The notes below the pieces were generated by a model. That model was not told the DNA's origin and made no database searches. It saw only the letters and a list, made by a program, of their open reading frames with translations. A program made the translations under genes and the position numbers. This document shows, piece by piece, positions 18,461 to 28,528 of a stretch of DNA of 64,000 nt (the first letter of the stretch is position 1; each line of letters begins with the position of its first letter). The DNA comes from Lederbergia panacisoli (GTDB lineage: Bacteria; Bacillota; Bacilli; Bacillales; Bacillaceae_C), in contig NZ_JANJGU010000001.1 of assembly GCF_024626525.1 (NCBI RefSeq), positions 310,001 through 374,000 on the forward strand, written 5' to 3'.

Positions 18461-18703
18461 ATGGGAAGAGTCATTGCATTATTATTATTATTAATTCCCG
18501 GTATTTTATCGGGTTATGGTATTAAATTAATGAGGGATATGTTATTTGGAAAGCTACTTTCCCCTTTTCCATATTTATGGATGCAGTTCTTTGCTGGTCT
18601 TTTGTTTTTTATATTAGGACTAGGGTTTATCGCAGGTTTCATCCTGCATCGTGACAGAAAGAGAAATCAAGTACAGGAACGTTTCAGGCAAAGAAAACGT
18701 TAA
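18461..18703 (+). CDS. yqzF: DUF2627 membrane protein YqzF
   Basis: Small membrane protein of 80 residues with two hydrophobic segments (about 3-20 and 38-60) and a basic C-terminus. The GYGIKLMRD motif is characteristic of DUF2627. Function unknown. ATG 18461 is chosen because homologous proteins start here; AAGGAG lies somewhat far (13 bases) upstream. Its position between bcd and the GDPD gene matches yqzF of B. subtilis. Confidence 0.85.
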   Translation: MGRVIALLLLLIPGILSGYGIKLMRDMLFGKLLSPFPYLWMQFFAGLLFFILGLGFIAGFILHRDRKRNQVQERFRQRKR

Positions 18704-18712
18704 CTTTGCTTA

Positions 18713-18747
18713 TAGGAGCTTGCCTTTTTGCCACGCTCCTATTTTTT
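18713..18747 (+). terminator. Terminator of yqzF
   Basis: TAGGAGC pairs with GCTCCTA, followed by six T on the plus strand. The left end of the convergent GDPD gene (its stop codon) overlaps the right arm. Confidence 0.8.
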
Positions 18748-19470
18748 ACTTTTTCTTAATTTCACCGCTTTTTCGGGAAAGTCTGTGATAATGGCCGAAC
18801 AATTTATTTGCAAAAGTCTTTTTATATCACGTTCTTTATTAACTGTATAGGGTCTAACAGCAATTCCATTTTCCATCGTTGTTTTAATAATGGTATCAGA
18901 GATTGATTTTAATTTCGGATGAATTCCTTTAGAATTCAGGGAAAATGCATACTCCCAAGGCCTGTATAATAGGTCGCTATAAAGGGGAGCAGTTTCAATT
19001 TCCGGCCAATTATTCACTATATAAACAAGTGAATAGTGATTAAATGAAGAAATAACAATACGATTTTCATAACGGAATTCTTTAATTAAAGCGATTACTT
19101 TTTCTTCGAGACCTTCATATGGGAGATCATTATTTTTAAGCTCGATATTACAAATTAACTGATTTCCTTTCATCCATTCAAATACTTCCCTTAAAGAGGG
19201 GATTCTAGCAGTTTTTTTGAAAAAATGCTTATAATGATAATTGGCTTTTAACTTTTTTAATTCCTCCATGGCAAAATCCGTTACTCTTCCAGTTCCATCT
19301 GTTGTTCGATCTACTGTAATGTCATGTATAACTGCAATATCACCGTCAAGCGTTAAATGTACATCAAGTTCGATTCCGTCCGCACCAAAATGCTCAGCTG
19401 CTAAAAATGATTCCATTGTGTTTTCAGGATGTGTTCCAGCAGATCCTCTATGTGCTAAAATAATGGTCAT
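18739..19470 (-). CDS. yqiK: Glycerophosphodiester phosphodiesterase (YqiK-like)
   Basis: GDPD-family TIM-barrel enzyme of 243 residues that hydrolyses glycerophosphodiesters to glycerol-3-phosphate. Motifs: AHRG near the N-terminus, PENT, GADGIELDVHLT and VIHD, the expected catalytic His and metal-binding Glu/Asp. There is no signal peptide, so it is probably cytosolic. ATG 19470 has AGGCGGTG seven bases upstream and is preferred over GTG 19479. Confidence 0.9.
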   Translation of the reverse strand: MTIILAHRGSAGTHPENTMESFLAAEHFGADGIELDVHLTLDGDIAVIHDITVDRTTDGTGRVTDFAMEELKKLKANYHYKHFFKKTARIPSLREVFEWMKGNQLICNIELKNNDLPYEGLEEKVIALIKEFRYENRIVISSFNHYSLVYIVNNWPEIETAPLYSDLLYRPWEYAFSLNSKGIHPKLKSISDTIIKTTMENGIAVRPYTVNKERDIKRLLQINCSAIITDFPEKAVKLRKSKK

Positions 19471-19548
19471 AATTGTCACCGCCTAATTGTGTATAGTATC
19501 ATAATACCCTGCATTAGCATGAGTTGATAATATTTTTTTCATATAAAT

Positions 19549-19578
19549 TAAAAAACCTGTCCTTTTAAAAAGGACAGG
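19549..19578 (-). terminator. Terminator of spo0A
   Basis: Minus-strand CCTGTCC / GGACAGG with a TTTTTAAAA loop, then six T. Confidence 0.9.
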
Positions 19579-19602
19579 CGCTTGATATTAGATTTGATGC
19601 GT

Positions 19603-20388
19603 TTACGAAGCTTTATGCTCCAATCTCAATTTGTCAGCGACCATGGCGATGAACTCTGAGTTCGTTGGCTTCGCTTTTGACATACTTACTGTATAGCCAA
19701 ATAAGGAGGATATTGAATCAACATTCCCTCTGCTCCATGCCACTTCAATAGCGTGTCGAATTGCCCTTTCGACCCTACTTGCGGTCGTATTGAATTTTTT
19801 GGCAATATCCGGATAAAGAACTTTCGTTATAGAGCCAAGCAATTCAATATCATTATAGACCATTGAAATTGCTTCTCTTAAATATAAGTACCCTTTTATA
19901 TGTGCTGGTACTCCGATTTCGTGTATGACTGAAGTAATACTCGCCTCCAAGTTTCTTGGCTTTGTTTCATTTTGGGCTTTAGAAGAGATTGTACTCTTCC
20001 TCTTAACTTGGCTAGCTTTGCCGCTAACTTGGCGAATATGGTTCGCCAAATGATCCATGTCAAATGGCTTAAGAATAAAATAAGACGCTCCGAGATCGAC
20101 TGCTTTAGTTGTGACATCTTCTTGTCCGAACGCAGTAAGCATTATAACATTAGGAAAAACAGTGCCCGATTCACGAAGTTGCTCCAGCACACCTAGTCCA
20201 TCCAAATGTGGCATAATTATATCTAATATCAATACGTCAGGATTCGTATCTTCCACTAACTGCAAGCAATCCTGGCCATTATGTGCTGTACCTACAACTT
20301 CCATATCTTCCTGAGATGAAATGTAATCATCCAGCAAACCAACTAACTCTCTGTTGTCATCTACAATACAAACTTTGATTTTTTTCAC
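19603..20388 (-). CDS. spo0A: Master sporulation response regulator Spo0A
   Basis: Receiver domain plus C-terminal DNA-binding domain, 261 residues. Acidic pocket D10/D11, phosphorylation site D56 (LILDIIMP) and the conserved Lys in FILKPFD define the receiver. The effector domain contains the recognition region [15 protein letters not shown]. The start is GTG 20388, with GGAGG nine bases upstream; the frame continues upstream without a ribosome binding site or homology. It follows spoIVB with about 245 bp of regulatory DNA between. Confidence 0.98.
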   Translation of the reverse strand: MKKIKVCIVDDNRELVGLLDDYISSQEDMEVVGTAHNGQDCLQLVEDTNPDVLILDIIMPHLDGLGVLEQLRESGTVFPNVIMLTAFGQEDVTTKAVDLGASYFILKPFDMDHLANHIRQVSGKASQVKRKSTISSKAQNETKPRNLEASITSVIHEIGVPAHIKGYLYLREAISMVYNDIELLGSITKVLYPDIAKKFNTTASRVERAIRHAIEVAWSRGNVDSISSLFGYTVSMSKAKPTNSEFIAMVADKLRLEHKAS

Positions 20389-20535
20389 TATCCATTTCCT
20401 CCTCAAGTTCCAAAAATAATTCAAAATTATGTCATTAATAGTTAAATACGCCAAAGATGATGAAATTCCTTTAAATTTTTTCAAAATAAATAAAAAACAA
20501 TATAAAACCTTAATATTCCTTTGATTTCCTTCGAT

Positions 20536-20575
20536 TTTCGACAACTTTAGATAAAAAATATTATTTTTGTCGAAT
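20536..20575 (-). promoter_or_regulatory. Two 0A boxes upstream of spo0A
   Basis: TTGTCGAA occurs on the minus strand at 20537-20544 and TTTGTCGAA on the plus strand at 20566-20574, matching the Spo0A-binding consensus. Direct feedback control of spo0A is inferred. Confidence 0.6.
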
Positions 20576-20612
20576 ACTCTGTGTATCCCTCTTACTCCTT
20601 CCATTAAACCAC

Positions 20613-20636
20613 AAAAAAAAGAGGGCGAGCACCCTC
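20613..20636 (-). terminator. Terminator of spoIVB
   Basis: Minus-strand GAGGG / CCCTC stem followed by eight T. The spoIVB stop codon sits within the stem. Confidence 0.85.
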
Positions 20637-21933
20637 AACTTGCTTTTTCTGTATTTTTCTCATAAATATCGATTCCAGCTTCATGGAGCATCCATTCAAT
20701 ATGGACACCGTAACCTGATGTTGGGTCATTTACAAATACGTGGGTAACGGCCCCGATAATTTTTCCCTTTTGAATGATAGGGCTTCCACTCATTCCTTGC
20801 ACAATTCCTCCAGTTTTACTGAGTAGCTTTGGATCCACCACTTTTATGACCATTCCTTTTGTAGCAGGAAATTTTTGAGGAATCGTGCTTATAACCTCTA
20901 TGTCGTACTGTTCCACTTTATTGCCTTCCACAACCGTCAAAATTTTTGCAGGTCCTTCTTCTACTTGATTAGACAATGCAATTGGCATTGGTTTATCAAA
21001 TATTCCATTCTTTATATTTTGTTTTAGCTCACCGAAAATGCCAAATGGACTGTTCGTTTTAATATTTCCAATGACATTTTTATTGGAAGAAAAACGAGCA
21101 AGTTTTTCTCCAGGTGCACCATTTTTCCCTTTTTCAATCGATGTAACGGTTGAATTGACAATTTGTCCATCATCCACTACGATTGGTCTTTTCGTATCCA
21201 TATCAGAAATGACATGCCCTAAAGCCCCATACTTTTTAGTTTTTGGATCATAAAAAGTCATCGTTCCTATTCCAGCAGCCGAATCGCGGATATACAATCC
21301 CAATTTATATGTTTTTTCCTTTTCATCCAGTTTCGGATCTAAAGTAGTATCAATTGTCTCCTTGCCGCGTTGAATCGTTATTTCCAGTTTTTTCCCCTCT
21401 TGCCCAGCTTCATTAACAAATGATGCTATCTCAGCCATATGATTGATTTTTGTTCCGTTTATTTTTGTAATAATGTCTCCCACTTTTATCCCAGCTGCTT
21501 CACCAGGAGATTGTTTTTCCTTTTCTGCAGATACTAAATGGTGTCCGACTACGAGCACACCCAATGTATTCAGTTTTACTCCAATTGATTGGCCGCCAGG
21601 GTATACCTTAAAATTTTTCAACACATTTACATCTACTTGCTTGATGGGAAACCCGGCCATTTCTAGTAGTATTTTATCTTTGCCAGCTTGTTTTCCTTGT
21701 AATGATATTGCTTGCTCACTTTCCTCTAATTCAATATTTTCACTTGATGAAGGTGTCGAAACATTTACTGCGGTTGCTTTTGAAATGTCATATTGTTGTC
21801 CTTCAAACAACGTAATTTGATTCGGTATGTGCATATATTGTTGAAATGGCTTATAAACAATAAGCATTAGAAGTGAAACAAGGAGAATTCCACCTGTTAT
21901 TTTTCTTAATATTTCCAACATCCTATTGATCAC
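20635..21933 (-). CDS. spoIVB: SpoIVB serine peptidase (sigma-K checkpoint)
   Basis: Forespore-secreted S55 peptidase that triggers pro-sigma-K processing. In 432 residues: one N-terminal membrane segment (about 10-26), a PDZ domain near 130-190 ([16 protein letters not shown]) and the S55 domain with GALGHVISD (catalytic His) and GMSGSP (catalytic Ser, residue 382). The start could be GTG 21933 or ATG 21921; the ribosome binding site fits neither spacing well. Upstream of spo0A, downstream of recN, as in B. subtilis. Confidence 0.95.
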   Translation of the reverse strand: MINRMLEILRKITGGILLVSLLMLIVYKPFQQYMHIPNQITLFEGQQYDISKATAVNVSTPSSSENIELEESEQAISLQGKQAGKDKILLEMAGFPIKQVDVNVLKNFKVYPGGQSIGVKLNTLGVLVVGHHLVSAEKEKQSPGEAAGIKVGDIITKINGTKINHMAEIASFVNEAGQEGKKLEITIQRGKETIDTTLDPKLDEKEKTYKLGLYIRDSAAGIGTMTFYDPKTKKYGALGHVISDMDTKRPIVVDDGQIVNSTVTSIEKGKNGAPGEKLARFSSNKNVIGNIKTNSPFGIFGELKQNIKNGIFDKPMPIALSNQVEEGPAKILTVVEGNKVEQYDIEVISTIPQKFPATKGMVIKVVDPKLLSKTGGIVQGMSGSPIIQKGKIIGAVTHVFVNDPTSGYGVHIEWMLHEAGIDIYEKNTEKAS

Positions 21934-22000
21934 TCTCCTCGCTTTCTAGCCCACAACTATAATTTAGCCTGCTTTAGGCTCATTTATAAGTGGAAGCAAG

Positions 22001-22029
22001 GAAAAAAGCTGTCCAATGAAGGATAGCTT
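22001..22029 (-). terminator. Terminator of recN
   Basis: Minus-strand AGCTATCC / GGACAGCT (one mismatch), then six T. Confidence 0.8.
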
Positions 22030-22030
22030 T

Positions 22031-23725
22031 TCAAGTTAACTTTTTGGTATAGGTAATATCTAGCAATTCTTTCGCATGTTTTATTGTTAAATCCGTGATT
22101 TCAACTCCAGAAATCATCCGCGCAATTTCCGAAATTTTTTCTTTTTTTCCTAAAATCTTTAAAGACGTCCTTGTTCTCCCTGATACGGCTTCTTTGGAAA
22201 TTAGTAGATGAGTGTCTGCCATTGCGGCAACTTGAGGAAGATGTGAAATACAAAGGACTTGAGAAAATTTTGATACTTGATAAATTTTTTCGGCAATAGC
22301 TTGCGCAACCCTCCCACTAACACCAGTATCGACTTCGTCAAATATGATTGAAGTAATACCTTGATGTTTGGAGAAAATCGTTTTTAAGGCCAACATCATT
22401 CTTGATAATTCCCCACCCGAAGCCACTTTTGATAATGGCTTTAAAGGTTCACCAGGATTTGTTGAAAGATAGAAGACAACATCATCTAAGCCATCTTTGG
22501 CAAAGTTAGGATTATTTTCAGAATCCTTCCCAAACACGGGCTCAAATACCGTTTTATCCATATACAGCTCTTTTAATTCTCTGTGGATGGCAGTTGTTAA
22601 TTTTCCAGCCCACTTTTTTCTTAAAAAACTTAAGTTTGTCCCTTCGAGCACCAAATCTTCCTCAAGTGAGGAGAGTTTAGATTCAAGTTCTCCAATTCGG
22701 GCATCGCGGTTAATTAACATTTCTATTTCTTCTTCTATCTTCGAACTGTACTCAAGTATTTCAGAAACAGTTGATCCGTATTTTCTTTTCAATTGATTTA
22801 TTTCGTTTAATCTTTCTTCTATTACATTCAAACGTTCTGGATCAAATTCCAAGCTGTCTAGTTCGTTTCTAAGCCTATCAGCGGCCTCCTCCAATAAATA
22901 ATAACTATTTGCCACTGATTCCAATACATGCTCATATTGCTTATCTAAATCGGCTGCCGTTTCCAAATGACTTATCGTATGACTTATATAATCAAGTCCG
23001 TGTTGTTCTCCTTGAAGTCCCTCATATCCTGCTTTAAGACTTGCAAATATTTTCTCGAAATTTCCTAACTGCCTTCTTTCATCGGCTAATGATTCATCTT
23101 CATTGATTTTTAATTCTGCATGACGAATTTCATTAAGCTGAAATTGTAATAAATCGAGCCTTTGTACCATCTCTTGCTCATTAAGTTTAAGCTGTTTTAT
23201 TTTTTTGAGCGTTGCATCATATTGTTTAAATATATCTTTGTAATTTTGCAAAGCAGGTGCTATTTCAGTACTGCCATATTGATCTAATAACGAAAGGTGG
23301 ATAGACTCGTCCATTAATTCCTGATGCTCGTGTTGTCCGTGAATATCAATTAATGTACCACCAATTTCGCGCAAAGTGGATATCGTAACAAGCTTCCCAT
23401 TCACCCTGCATACACTTTTCCCACTACTCGCTATTTCTCTTCTTAAAATAATCATTCCTTCTTCAATATCAATTCCAAATTCTGCTGACCTTCCGTAACA
23501 TGGGTGGTTTTCTTCAAGAAAAAATAATCCTTCGATTTCAGCTTTATTCTCCCCATGACGGACAAATTCTGCTGAACCACGACCTCCAACAAGTAAATGC
23601 AGCGCATCTATAATGATTGATTTTCCCGCTCCTGTTTCCCCTGTTAAAACGGTTAATCCTTTTTCAAAAGAGACGGAGATTTGGTCAATGATTGCAAAGT
23701 TCTTGATAGATAGCTCTTGTAACAA
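22031..23725 (-). CDS. recN: DNA repair ATPase RecN
   Basis: SMC-like ATPase for double-strand break repair, 564 residues. Walker A TGETGAGKS at 28-36; ABC signature LSRMMLA (in SGGELSRMM) and Walker B IIFDEVDTGVSG near the C-terminal third; coiled coil between about 155 and 370. TTG start, with AGGGG seven bases upstream. It begins 19 bp after the argR stop, so the two form an operon as in other bacilli. Confidence 0.97.
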   Translation of the reverse strand: MLQELSIKNFAIIDQISVSFEKGLTVLTGETGAGKSIIIDALHLLVGGRGSAEFVRHGENKAEIEGLFFLEENHPCYGRSAEFGIDIEEGMIILRREIASSGKSVCRVNGKLVTISTLREIGGTLIDIHGQHEHQELMDESIHLSLLDQYGSTEIAPALQNYKDIFKQYDATLKKIKQLKLNEQEMVQRLDLLQFQLNEIRHAELKINEDESLADERRQLGNFEKIFASLKAGYEGLQGEQHGLDYISHTISHLETAADLDKQYEHVLESVANSYYLLEEAADRLRNELDSLEFDPERLNVIEERLNEINQLKRKYGSTVSEILEYSSKIEEEIEMLINRDARIGELESKLSSLEEDLVLEGTNLSFLRKKWAGKLTTAIHRELKELYMDKTVFEPVFGKDSENNPNFAKDGLDDVVFYLSTNPGEPLKPLSKVASGGELSRMMLALKTIFSKHQGITSIIFDEVDTGVSGRVAQAIAEKIYQVSKFSQVLCISHLPQVAAMADTHLLISKEAVSGRTRTSLKILGKKEKISEIARMISGVEITDLTIKHAKELLDITYTKKLT

Positions 23726-23744
23726 GAGTTATTCCCCTCACTTC

Positions 23745-24194
23745 CTACAGCATTTCTATAAACTTTTCGTTTATCAAAATCGCATCTTCATGTGTACGGC
23801 ATATGATTAAACATGTATCATCTCCACATATAGTTCCCATAATTTCTTGCCAATCAAGATGATCGATTAATGCACCAATAGCCTGGGCATTACCGGGAAG
23901 GGTTTTCATAACAAGTAAGTTTTGAGCAAAATCAATTCCAACGAAGGAATCTGTAAGTGCACGCTTTAATTTTTGGAGTGGATTAAATCTTTGATCTGCA
24001 GGCAAACTATATTTGTATCTTCCATCAGGCAATGGAACCTTGACTAAGTGCAATTCTTTTATATCCCTGGAAACTGTTGCTTGTGTGATGTTATAACCAT
24101 CACTTTTCAAATATTCCACTAAATCATCTTGAGTTTCTATTTCTTTTGTACCGATCAATTCACGAATTTTGATATGACGCTGTCCTTTTGTCAT
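23745..24194 (-). CDS. argR: Arginine repressor
   Basis: Hexameric arginine-dependent regulator (AhrC), 149 residues. The N-terminal winged helix contains [15 protein letters not shown]; the C-terminal oligomerisation/arginine-binding domain has [15 protein letters not shown] 24194 is chosen by homology ([11 protein letters not shown]); the adjacent ATG 24197 is equally possible, with GGTGGGGAG upstream. Translated upstream of recN. Confidence 0.96.
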   Translation of the reverse strand: MTKGQRHIKIRELIGTKEIETQDDLVEYLKSDGYNITQATVSRDIKELHLVKVPLPDGRYKYSLPADQRFNPLQKLKRALTDSFVGIDFAQNLLVMKTLPGNAQAIGALIDHLDWQEIMGTICGDDTCLIICRTHEDAILINEKFIEML

Positions 24195-24263
24195 CATACT
24201 CCCCACCCTTAATATAATCACGTGCATTTTTATACTACTTTATACATTATAAAATTTAAGAGT

Positions 24264-24290
24264 AAAAAGGGCAATCCATAAGGAATGCCC
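24264..24290 (-). terminator. Terminator of tlyA
   Basis: Minus-strand GGGCATTCC / GGATTGCCC, then five T. Confidence 0.8.
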
Positions 24291-25129
24291 TAGTTTCTTA
24301 AGTTTAAATGTGTATGAGCTTGTTTTACAATTTCATGAATATTTACGGATAATTTATCTGTTCCTGGGTGATCCGTTTTGTGATCTCCAGACCAATGTAA
24401 GTGAAGTAAAAACTCAATGTTTCCTTCTCCGCCTGTTATTGGTGAGTATGTGATGTTAATGACATCATAACCTTCTTGAAGTGAAAAATCTTTAATCTTA
24501 TTAATTACTTCTTCATGAATTTTAGGATCTCTTATTATTCCTTTTTTCCCAACTTGCTCTTTCCCTGCTTCAAATTGAGGTTTAATTAAAGCGATGACGT
24601 CACTCTCATTGCAAAGTAATTGTTTTAAAACTGGTAGAATAAGCTTTAGTGAAATAAAAGATACATCAATACTCGCTAAATTCGGCATTTCTTTAATAAA
24701 ATCAGCTGGATTTACGTAACGGAAATTTGTTCTTTCCATAACGACCACACGTGGATCGTTTCTCAGCTTCCAAGCGAGCTGATTATAGCCGACATCTAGG
24801 GCATATGATAATTTAGCACCGTTTTGCAGTGCACAATCTGTAAATCCGCCTGTGGATGCTCCGATATCAAGCAAGATTTTGTCATGGACAGAAATATGAA
24901 ATTCTTTTAATGCTTTTTCAAGCTTCAAGCCACCTCTGCTGACATAAGGTAGAATATTTCCTTTTATTTGTAAAGGAATATCCTCGTTTACCTTATCCCC
25001 TGGTTTATCAAGCCTTATTTCGTTCGAAAAAACAATTCCAGCCATAATGGCTCTTTTAGCCTTTTCGCGAGTTTCGCTTAGGCCTCTTTCCACCAATAAT
25101 ACATCAAGTCTTTGTTTTTTTGGTTTCAT
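24290..25129 (-). CDS. yqxC: TlyA-family rRNA methyltransferase (YqxC)
   Basis: 279 residues: S4 RNA-binding domain at about 5-65, then an FtsJ-like SAM methyltransferase domain with motif I LLDIGASTGGFTDCA (86-100) and LIKPQFE as a later motif. Members 2'-O-methylate rRNA; the exact target in this organism is unknown. It starts a few bases downstream of dxs, giving an oapA-dxs-tlyA run. Confidence 0.93.
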   Translation of the reverse strand: MKPKKQRLDVLLVERGLSETREKAKRAIMAGIVFSNEIRLDKPGDKVNEDIPLQIKGNILPYVSRGGLKLEKALKEFHISVHDKILLDIGASTGGFTDCALQNGAKLSYALDVGYNQLAWKLRNDPRVVVMERTNFRYVNPADFIKEMPNLASIDVSFISLKLILPVLKQLLCNESDVIALIKPQFEAGKEQVGKKGIIRDPKIHEEVINKIKDFSLQEGYDVINITYSPITGGEGNIEFLLHLHWSGDHKTDHPGTDKLSVNIHEIVKQAHTHLNLRN

Positions 25130-25133
25130 ATAT

Positions 25134-27026
25134 TTATGCCCTTTTTTTCTTCTCTGGCAGCATAGAATGAAGTTTCAAAGCTATTTGTTCCGATGTCATT
25201 CCAATCTCAGATAATAATTCTGAAACATTCCCATGCTCGATAAATTTGTCTGGTATTCCAACACGATCAATGATTGCATGATGGAATTCTTGATCATGTG
25301 CGTATTCCAATACGGCGCTTCCGAATCCCCCTTGCAAAACCGCTTCCTCAATGGTCAATACCGGTATTCCCGTCTTCAAAATTTGATAAAGCATCTTATC
25401 ATCGAGTGGTTTTATAAACCTTGCATTGACAACTTGAACAGACACACCTTTCTTTTCCAACATGAGGGCTGCTTCCATTGCCATTGGAATGGTTGTTCCA
25501 AATGTTAGGATTGTGGCATCTTTTCCTTTTCTAAGGATCTCCCAAGTGCCGATAGGAATTTCTTTTAATTTACTATCCATTGGGACCCCATAGCCATTTC
25601 CACGAGGAAATCTCATCGCAATTGGGCCATCATCATATTTTACTGCTGTATATACCATATGTTGTCCTTCATTTTCATCCTTTGGCATCATGACGACCAT
25701 ATTTGGCAAATGTCTTAAAAATGACACATCAAAGACGCCTTGATGGGTTTCCCCGTCCGCCCCAACAAGACCAGCACGATCAACTCCGATAAATACATTT
25801 AAATTTTGCCTGCATATATCATGTAAAAGTTGATCATATGCCCTTTGCAGGAAAGTAGAGTATATGGCAAGAAATGGTTTCATTTTTTGGGTAGCAAGTC
25901 CTGCTGCCATCGTAGTGGCATGTTGCTCCGCAATGCCAACATCAAAGAATCGATTTGGAAATTCTTCAGCGAACTTTTCAAGCTTCGATCCGACCGGCAT
26001 TGCCGGTGTAATCGCTACAACTCTCTCATCTTCCCGAGCTAATTTTCGAACGGTTTCACTTACTAATGAGCTCCAGGAAGGTGCTGAGGCAACGGATTTA
26101 ATGACATCGCCTGTTTCAATTTTATATTGGCCAATCCCATGCCATGTTCCGATCCGATCATCTTCTGCTGGACTATATCCTTTTCCCTTTTTCGTAATGA
26201 CATGAAGAAGAACAGGACCTTCCGTTTTCTTTGCATACTGAAAGTTTTCAAATAAATCATTAAAATCATGACCATCAATTGGTCCAAAATACGTGAATCC
26301 CATTTCTTCGAAAAATACTCCGGAAACAAGTAAGTACTTTAAACTGTCTTTTACTTTTTCTGCTGTTGCGGCAAGCTTTCCTCCAACGGCCGGAATTTTT
26401 TTCAATAAATATTCAAGTTCGTCCTTAGCCCATTTATATTTCCCGGCTGTCCTTAACTTTGATAAGACATTATGAAGAGCACCAACGTTAGGAGCAATAG
26501 ACATTTCATTATCATTTAGAATGACGGTAATATTTTTCTGGCTATCGCCGATATGATTTAAAGCTTCGAGAGCCATTCCACCAGTGAGGGCGCCGTCACC
26601 AATTACAGGGATAACGAAATTGGATTCCCCTTTTATATCTCGGGCAATCGCCATCCCCATTGCAGCCGACAATGAAGTAGAGCTATGCCCGGTCTCCCAT
26701 ACATCATGGATGCTTTCAGACATCTTAGGAAATCCGCAAAGACCTTTATATTGTCTTAGGCTATCAAATTGGTCCGCTCTTCCAGTCAAAATTTTATGAA
26801 CGTAAGATTGATGGCCCACATCCCATAAAATTTTATCTTTTGGGCTGTTAAAGCATTTATGAAGGGCTAGCGTCAGTTCAACTACACCTAAATTTGGCCC
26901 TATATGCCCACCTGTTTTTGATAATTTTTCAATAAGGAATTTCCTAATTTCTAGGCTTAATTCCTCAAGTTCTGTATGATTCATTTTTTTGAGAAATGAA
27001 GGGTCTTTAATTGATAAAAGATCCAA
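25134..27026 (-). CDS. dxs: 1-deoxy-D-xylulose-5-phosphate synthase
   Basis: First enzyme of the MEP isoprenoid pathway (pyruvate plus glyceraldehyde-3-phosphate), about 630 residues. The thiamine diphosphate motif [27 protein letters not shown] and GAHQGVFD-type loop ([10 protein letters not shown]) are present. TTG 27026 is chosen because [11 protein letters not shown] is the normal N-terminus; GTG 27035 is the alternative and would abut the oapA stop. With oapA directly upstream it can be cotranscribed from the OLE promoter. Confidence 0.96.
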   Translation of the reverse strand: MDLLSIKDPSFLKKMNHTELEELSLEIRKFLIEKLSKTGGHIGPNLGVVELTLALHKCFNSPKDKILWDVGHQSYVHKILTGRADQFDSLRQYKGLCGFPKMSESIHDVWETGHSSTSLSAAMGMAIARDIKGESNFVIPVIGDGALTGGMALEALNHIGDSQKNITVILNDNEMSIAPNVGALHNVLSKLRTAGKYKWAKDELEYLLKKIPAVGGKLAATAEKVKDSLKYLLVSGVFFEEMGFTYFGPIDGHDFNDLFENFQYAKKTEGPVLLHVITKKGKGYSPAEDDRIGTWHGIGQYKIETGDVIKSVASAPSWSSLVSETVRKLAREDERVVAITPAMPVGSKLEKFAEEFPNRFFDVGIAEQHATTMAAGLATQKMKPFLAIYSTFLQRAYDQLLHDICRQNLNVFIGVDRAGLVGADGETHQGVFDVSFLRHLPNMVVMMPKDENEGQHMVYTAVKYDDGPIAMRFPRGNGYGVPMDSKLKEIPIGTWEILRKGKDATILTFGTTIPMAMEAALMLEKKGVSVQVVNARFIKPLDDKMLYQILKTGIPVLTIEEAVLQGGFGSAVLEYAHDQEFHHAIIDRVGIPDKFIEHGNVSELLSEIGMTSEQIALKLHSMLPEKKKRA

Positions 27027-27035
27027 AAGGACCAC

Positions 27036-27695
27036 TCACTTTCGTTTTTTGGAGTTTTTCTTTGTTTTTTTTCTTTTATTGTCCTTAATAATGGTAATAT
27101 GAAATTTTTCTTCAAGAAATTGTAATAATTTCCCTACCTGAAATATTATATCTCGTGAATAAGTAATGGCAAATGATTTGCCAAATGCTTTTCCCCCTAC
27201 TGTAACAGCTGCAATGAGGCTCGTCAAACCTACGTTAATTCCGTATTCTAAAGCGGAATTTTCTGATATCTCCATACTATGCGCAAGTTGAATAATAACG
27301 AGTGCCGCTGCAGTCCCACTAATAATTCCGGAAATATCTCCAATGACATCATTACAGAAGTTTGCAAAACGGTCAGCATTCCGCACAATCCGAATGGAAT
27401 GTTTTGCGCCATAAACTTTTCTTGCAGCCATAGAATGAAAAGGTGTTTCATCAGCAGCTGTAGAAGCTATTCCTATCATATCAAAAAGAATTCCAATAAG
27501 GACAATGAAAAGAACAACAAGAAGTCCAAAGGTCCATGATACACCATGCAAGACTCCAGTAGATACGATTGAAAAAATAGCCGCTAGCACAAATGTGATA
27601 ACGGCTATACTGATACTCCATTTAATTGATTTATTTACCATTTCTTTCATAAACGATTGTTTCACCATTTTCGGGAAATTTAGTTGGATGGTCAT
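27036..27695 (-). CDS. oapA: OLE-associated protein OapA
   Basis: Integral membrane protein, 219 residues, with hydrophobic segments near 26-48, 53-78, 119-140 and 150-172 and a very basic tail (207-219). D116-x-x-x-D120 (NDVIGD) matches the DxxxD motif known for OapA. In Bacillus halodurans OapA binds OLE RNA and brings it to the membrane. The gene follows the OLE RNA and precedes dxs, the known genetic arrangement. No Shine-Dalgarno sequence is visible before ATG 27695. The assignment rests on context, motif and topology. Confidence 0.88.
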   Translation of the reverse strand: MTIQLNFPKMVKQSFMKEMVNKSIKWSISIAVITFVLAAIFSIVSTGVLHGVSWTFGLLVVLFIVLIGILFDMIGIASTAADETPFHSMAARKVYGAKHSIRIVRNADRFANFCNDVIGDISGIISGTAAALVIIQLAHSMEISENSALEYGINVGLTSLIAAVTVGGKAFGKSFAITYSRDIIFQVGKLLQFLEEKFHITIIKDNKRKKTKKNSKKRK

Positions 27696-27719
27696 AAAAA
27701 GAGTAAAAATTACGGCTTA

Positions 27720-28286
27720 GGTCCAGTAGGTTTTCCCAGACAAGTGCCAGATGTCGCCATCATGGTGGTTTCCCTTTAAACTCATCTTGACAGTGTCGCC
27801 AGCTGTCAGACTGGATTACCACTTAGTCCGCACTATAATCCTCAAATTATGTCCAAAAGAACAGTCTAGGAGATTTCCTCAGCAATCTTTAACCTGATTC
27901 CTAGCCTCTTTTGCAAAACTGATTTCATATGGACGGAAGAAAACAGAACGATGGCCAACCGATCTGCATTTCTATAACCATAATCCCCTCAAGCTTCACT
28001 CAAGGCAGGCTACGCTGCTTGTGATGCCCACATCACGTTGCAGGTCTATACTTCGTTTTTCGCGCATATGCGTTTAAGCCAGCTGAAAATCACGAAGCCT
28101 CCGCGGTAAAGGGTCAACGCCCACATGCCTTTGTGGATCGCCCTTACACCTTTACTCCCAGCTCCGACCCAAGCCTGGGCGACTCAAGCCGGAACAAGGA
28201 ACTTCATCGATGTGCCCTTTGGTGAATTTTTAGGCCCACCTTCAGAACCGGTAGATTGACTAGAATACTGCACCATCCAACAATAT
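27720..28286 (-). ncRNA. ole: OLE RNA (ornate, large, extremophilic)
   Basis: A GC-richer, non-coding stretch of about 570 nt on the minus strand directly upstream of oapA, with its own sigma-A promoter. Many local pairings are visible on that strand, for example GACAG/CTGTC near 27800, CCAGGC.TGGG near 28170 and the paired segments around TGTGGGCATCACA. Size, lack of frames, strong structure and the ole-oapA-dxs order fit OLE RNA. Known OLE forms a membrane ribonucleoprotein with OapA and is linked to magnesium, alcohol and energy stress. Ends are approximate. Confidence 0.87.
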
Positions 28287-28292
28287 GCAAAA

Positions 28293-28321
28293 ATTATACC
28301 ATAATATTAACTTTTCTTCAA
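28293..28321 (-). promoter_or_regulatory. Promoter of OLE RNA
   Basis: Minus-strand TTGAAG (28316-28321), 17 bp, TATAAT (28293-28298). Transcription would start near 28286 and could run through oapA, dxs and tlyA. Confidence 0.8.
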
Positions 28322-28447
28322 TTTGACCAGCTTTTAAGCTTAGCGATTTTTATAGATAGGAGTCATTTTAAAGATACGTCTACCCTTTTAGATTGAAATT
28401 CAATGTTTATTTTTAATTTCAGTCAGCACAAATAAACTTATATAAAA

Positions 28448-28500
28448 GTTGATTCCCGCTCTAGATACTTGTTTCCGCGGGCAGTCTGGTTAATCTCCTC
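28448..28500. repeat. Fragment of the GC-rich GTTGATT element
   Basis: Starts GTTGATTCCCGCTC, followed by TTTCCGCGGGC, in the reverse orientation of the family, and then loses similarity. It lies 34 bp left of the hairpin array. Confidence 0.5.
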
Positions 28501-28528
28501 TCTCGCTATACACGACTGTGGGGTCTAG

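Noticed and set aside
20389-20604. N-terminal extension of Spo0A
   Set aside because: Upstream codons match no Spo0A, and GTG 20388 has the ribosome binding site and the expected N-terminus.
20400-20610. Sigma-H promoter of spo0A
   Set aside because: Several AGGAA-like motifs exist, but none has a convincing GAAT box at the right distance.
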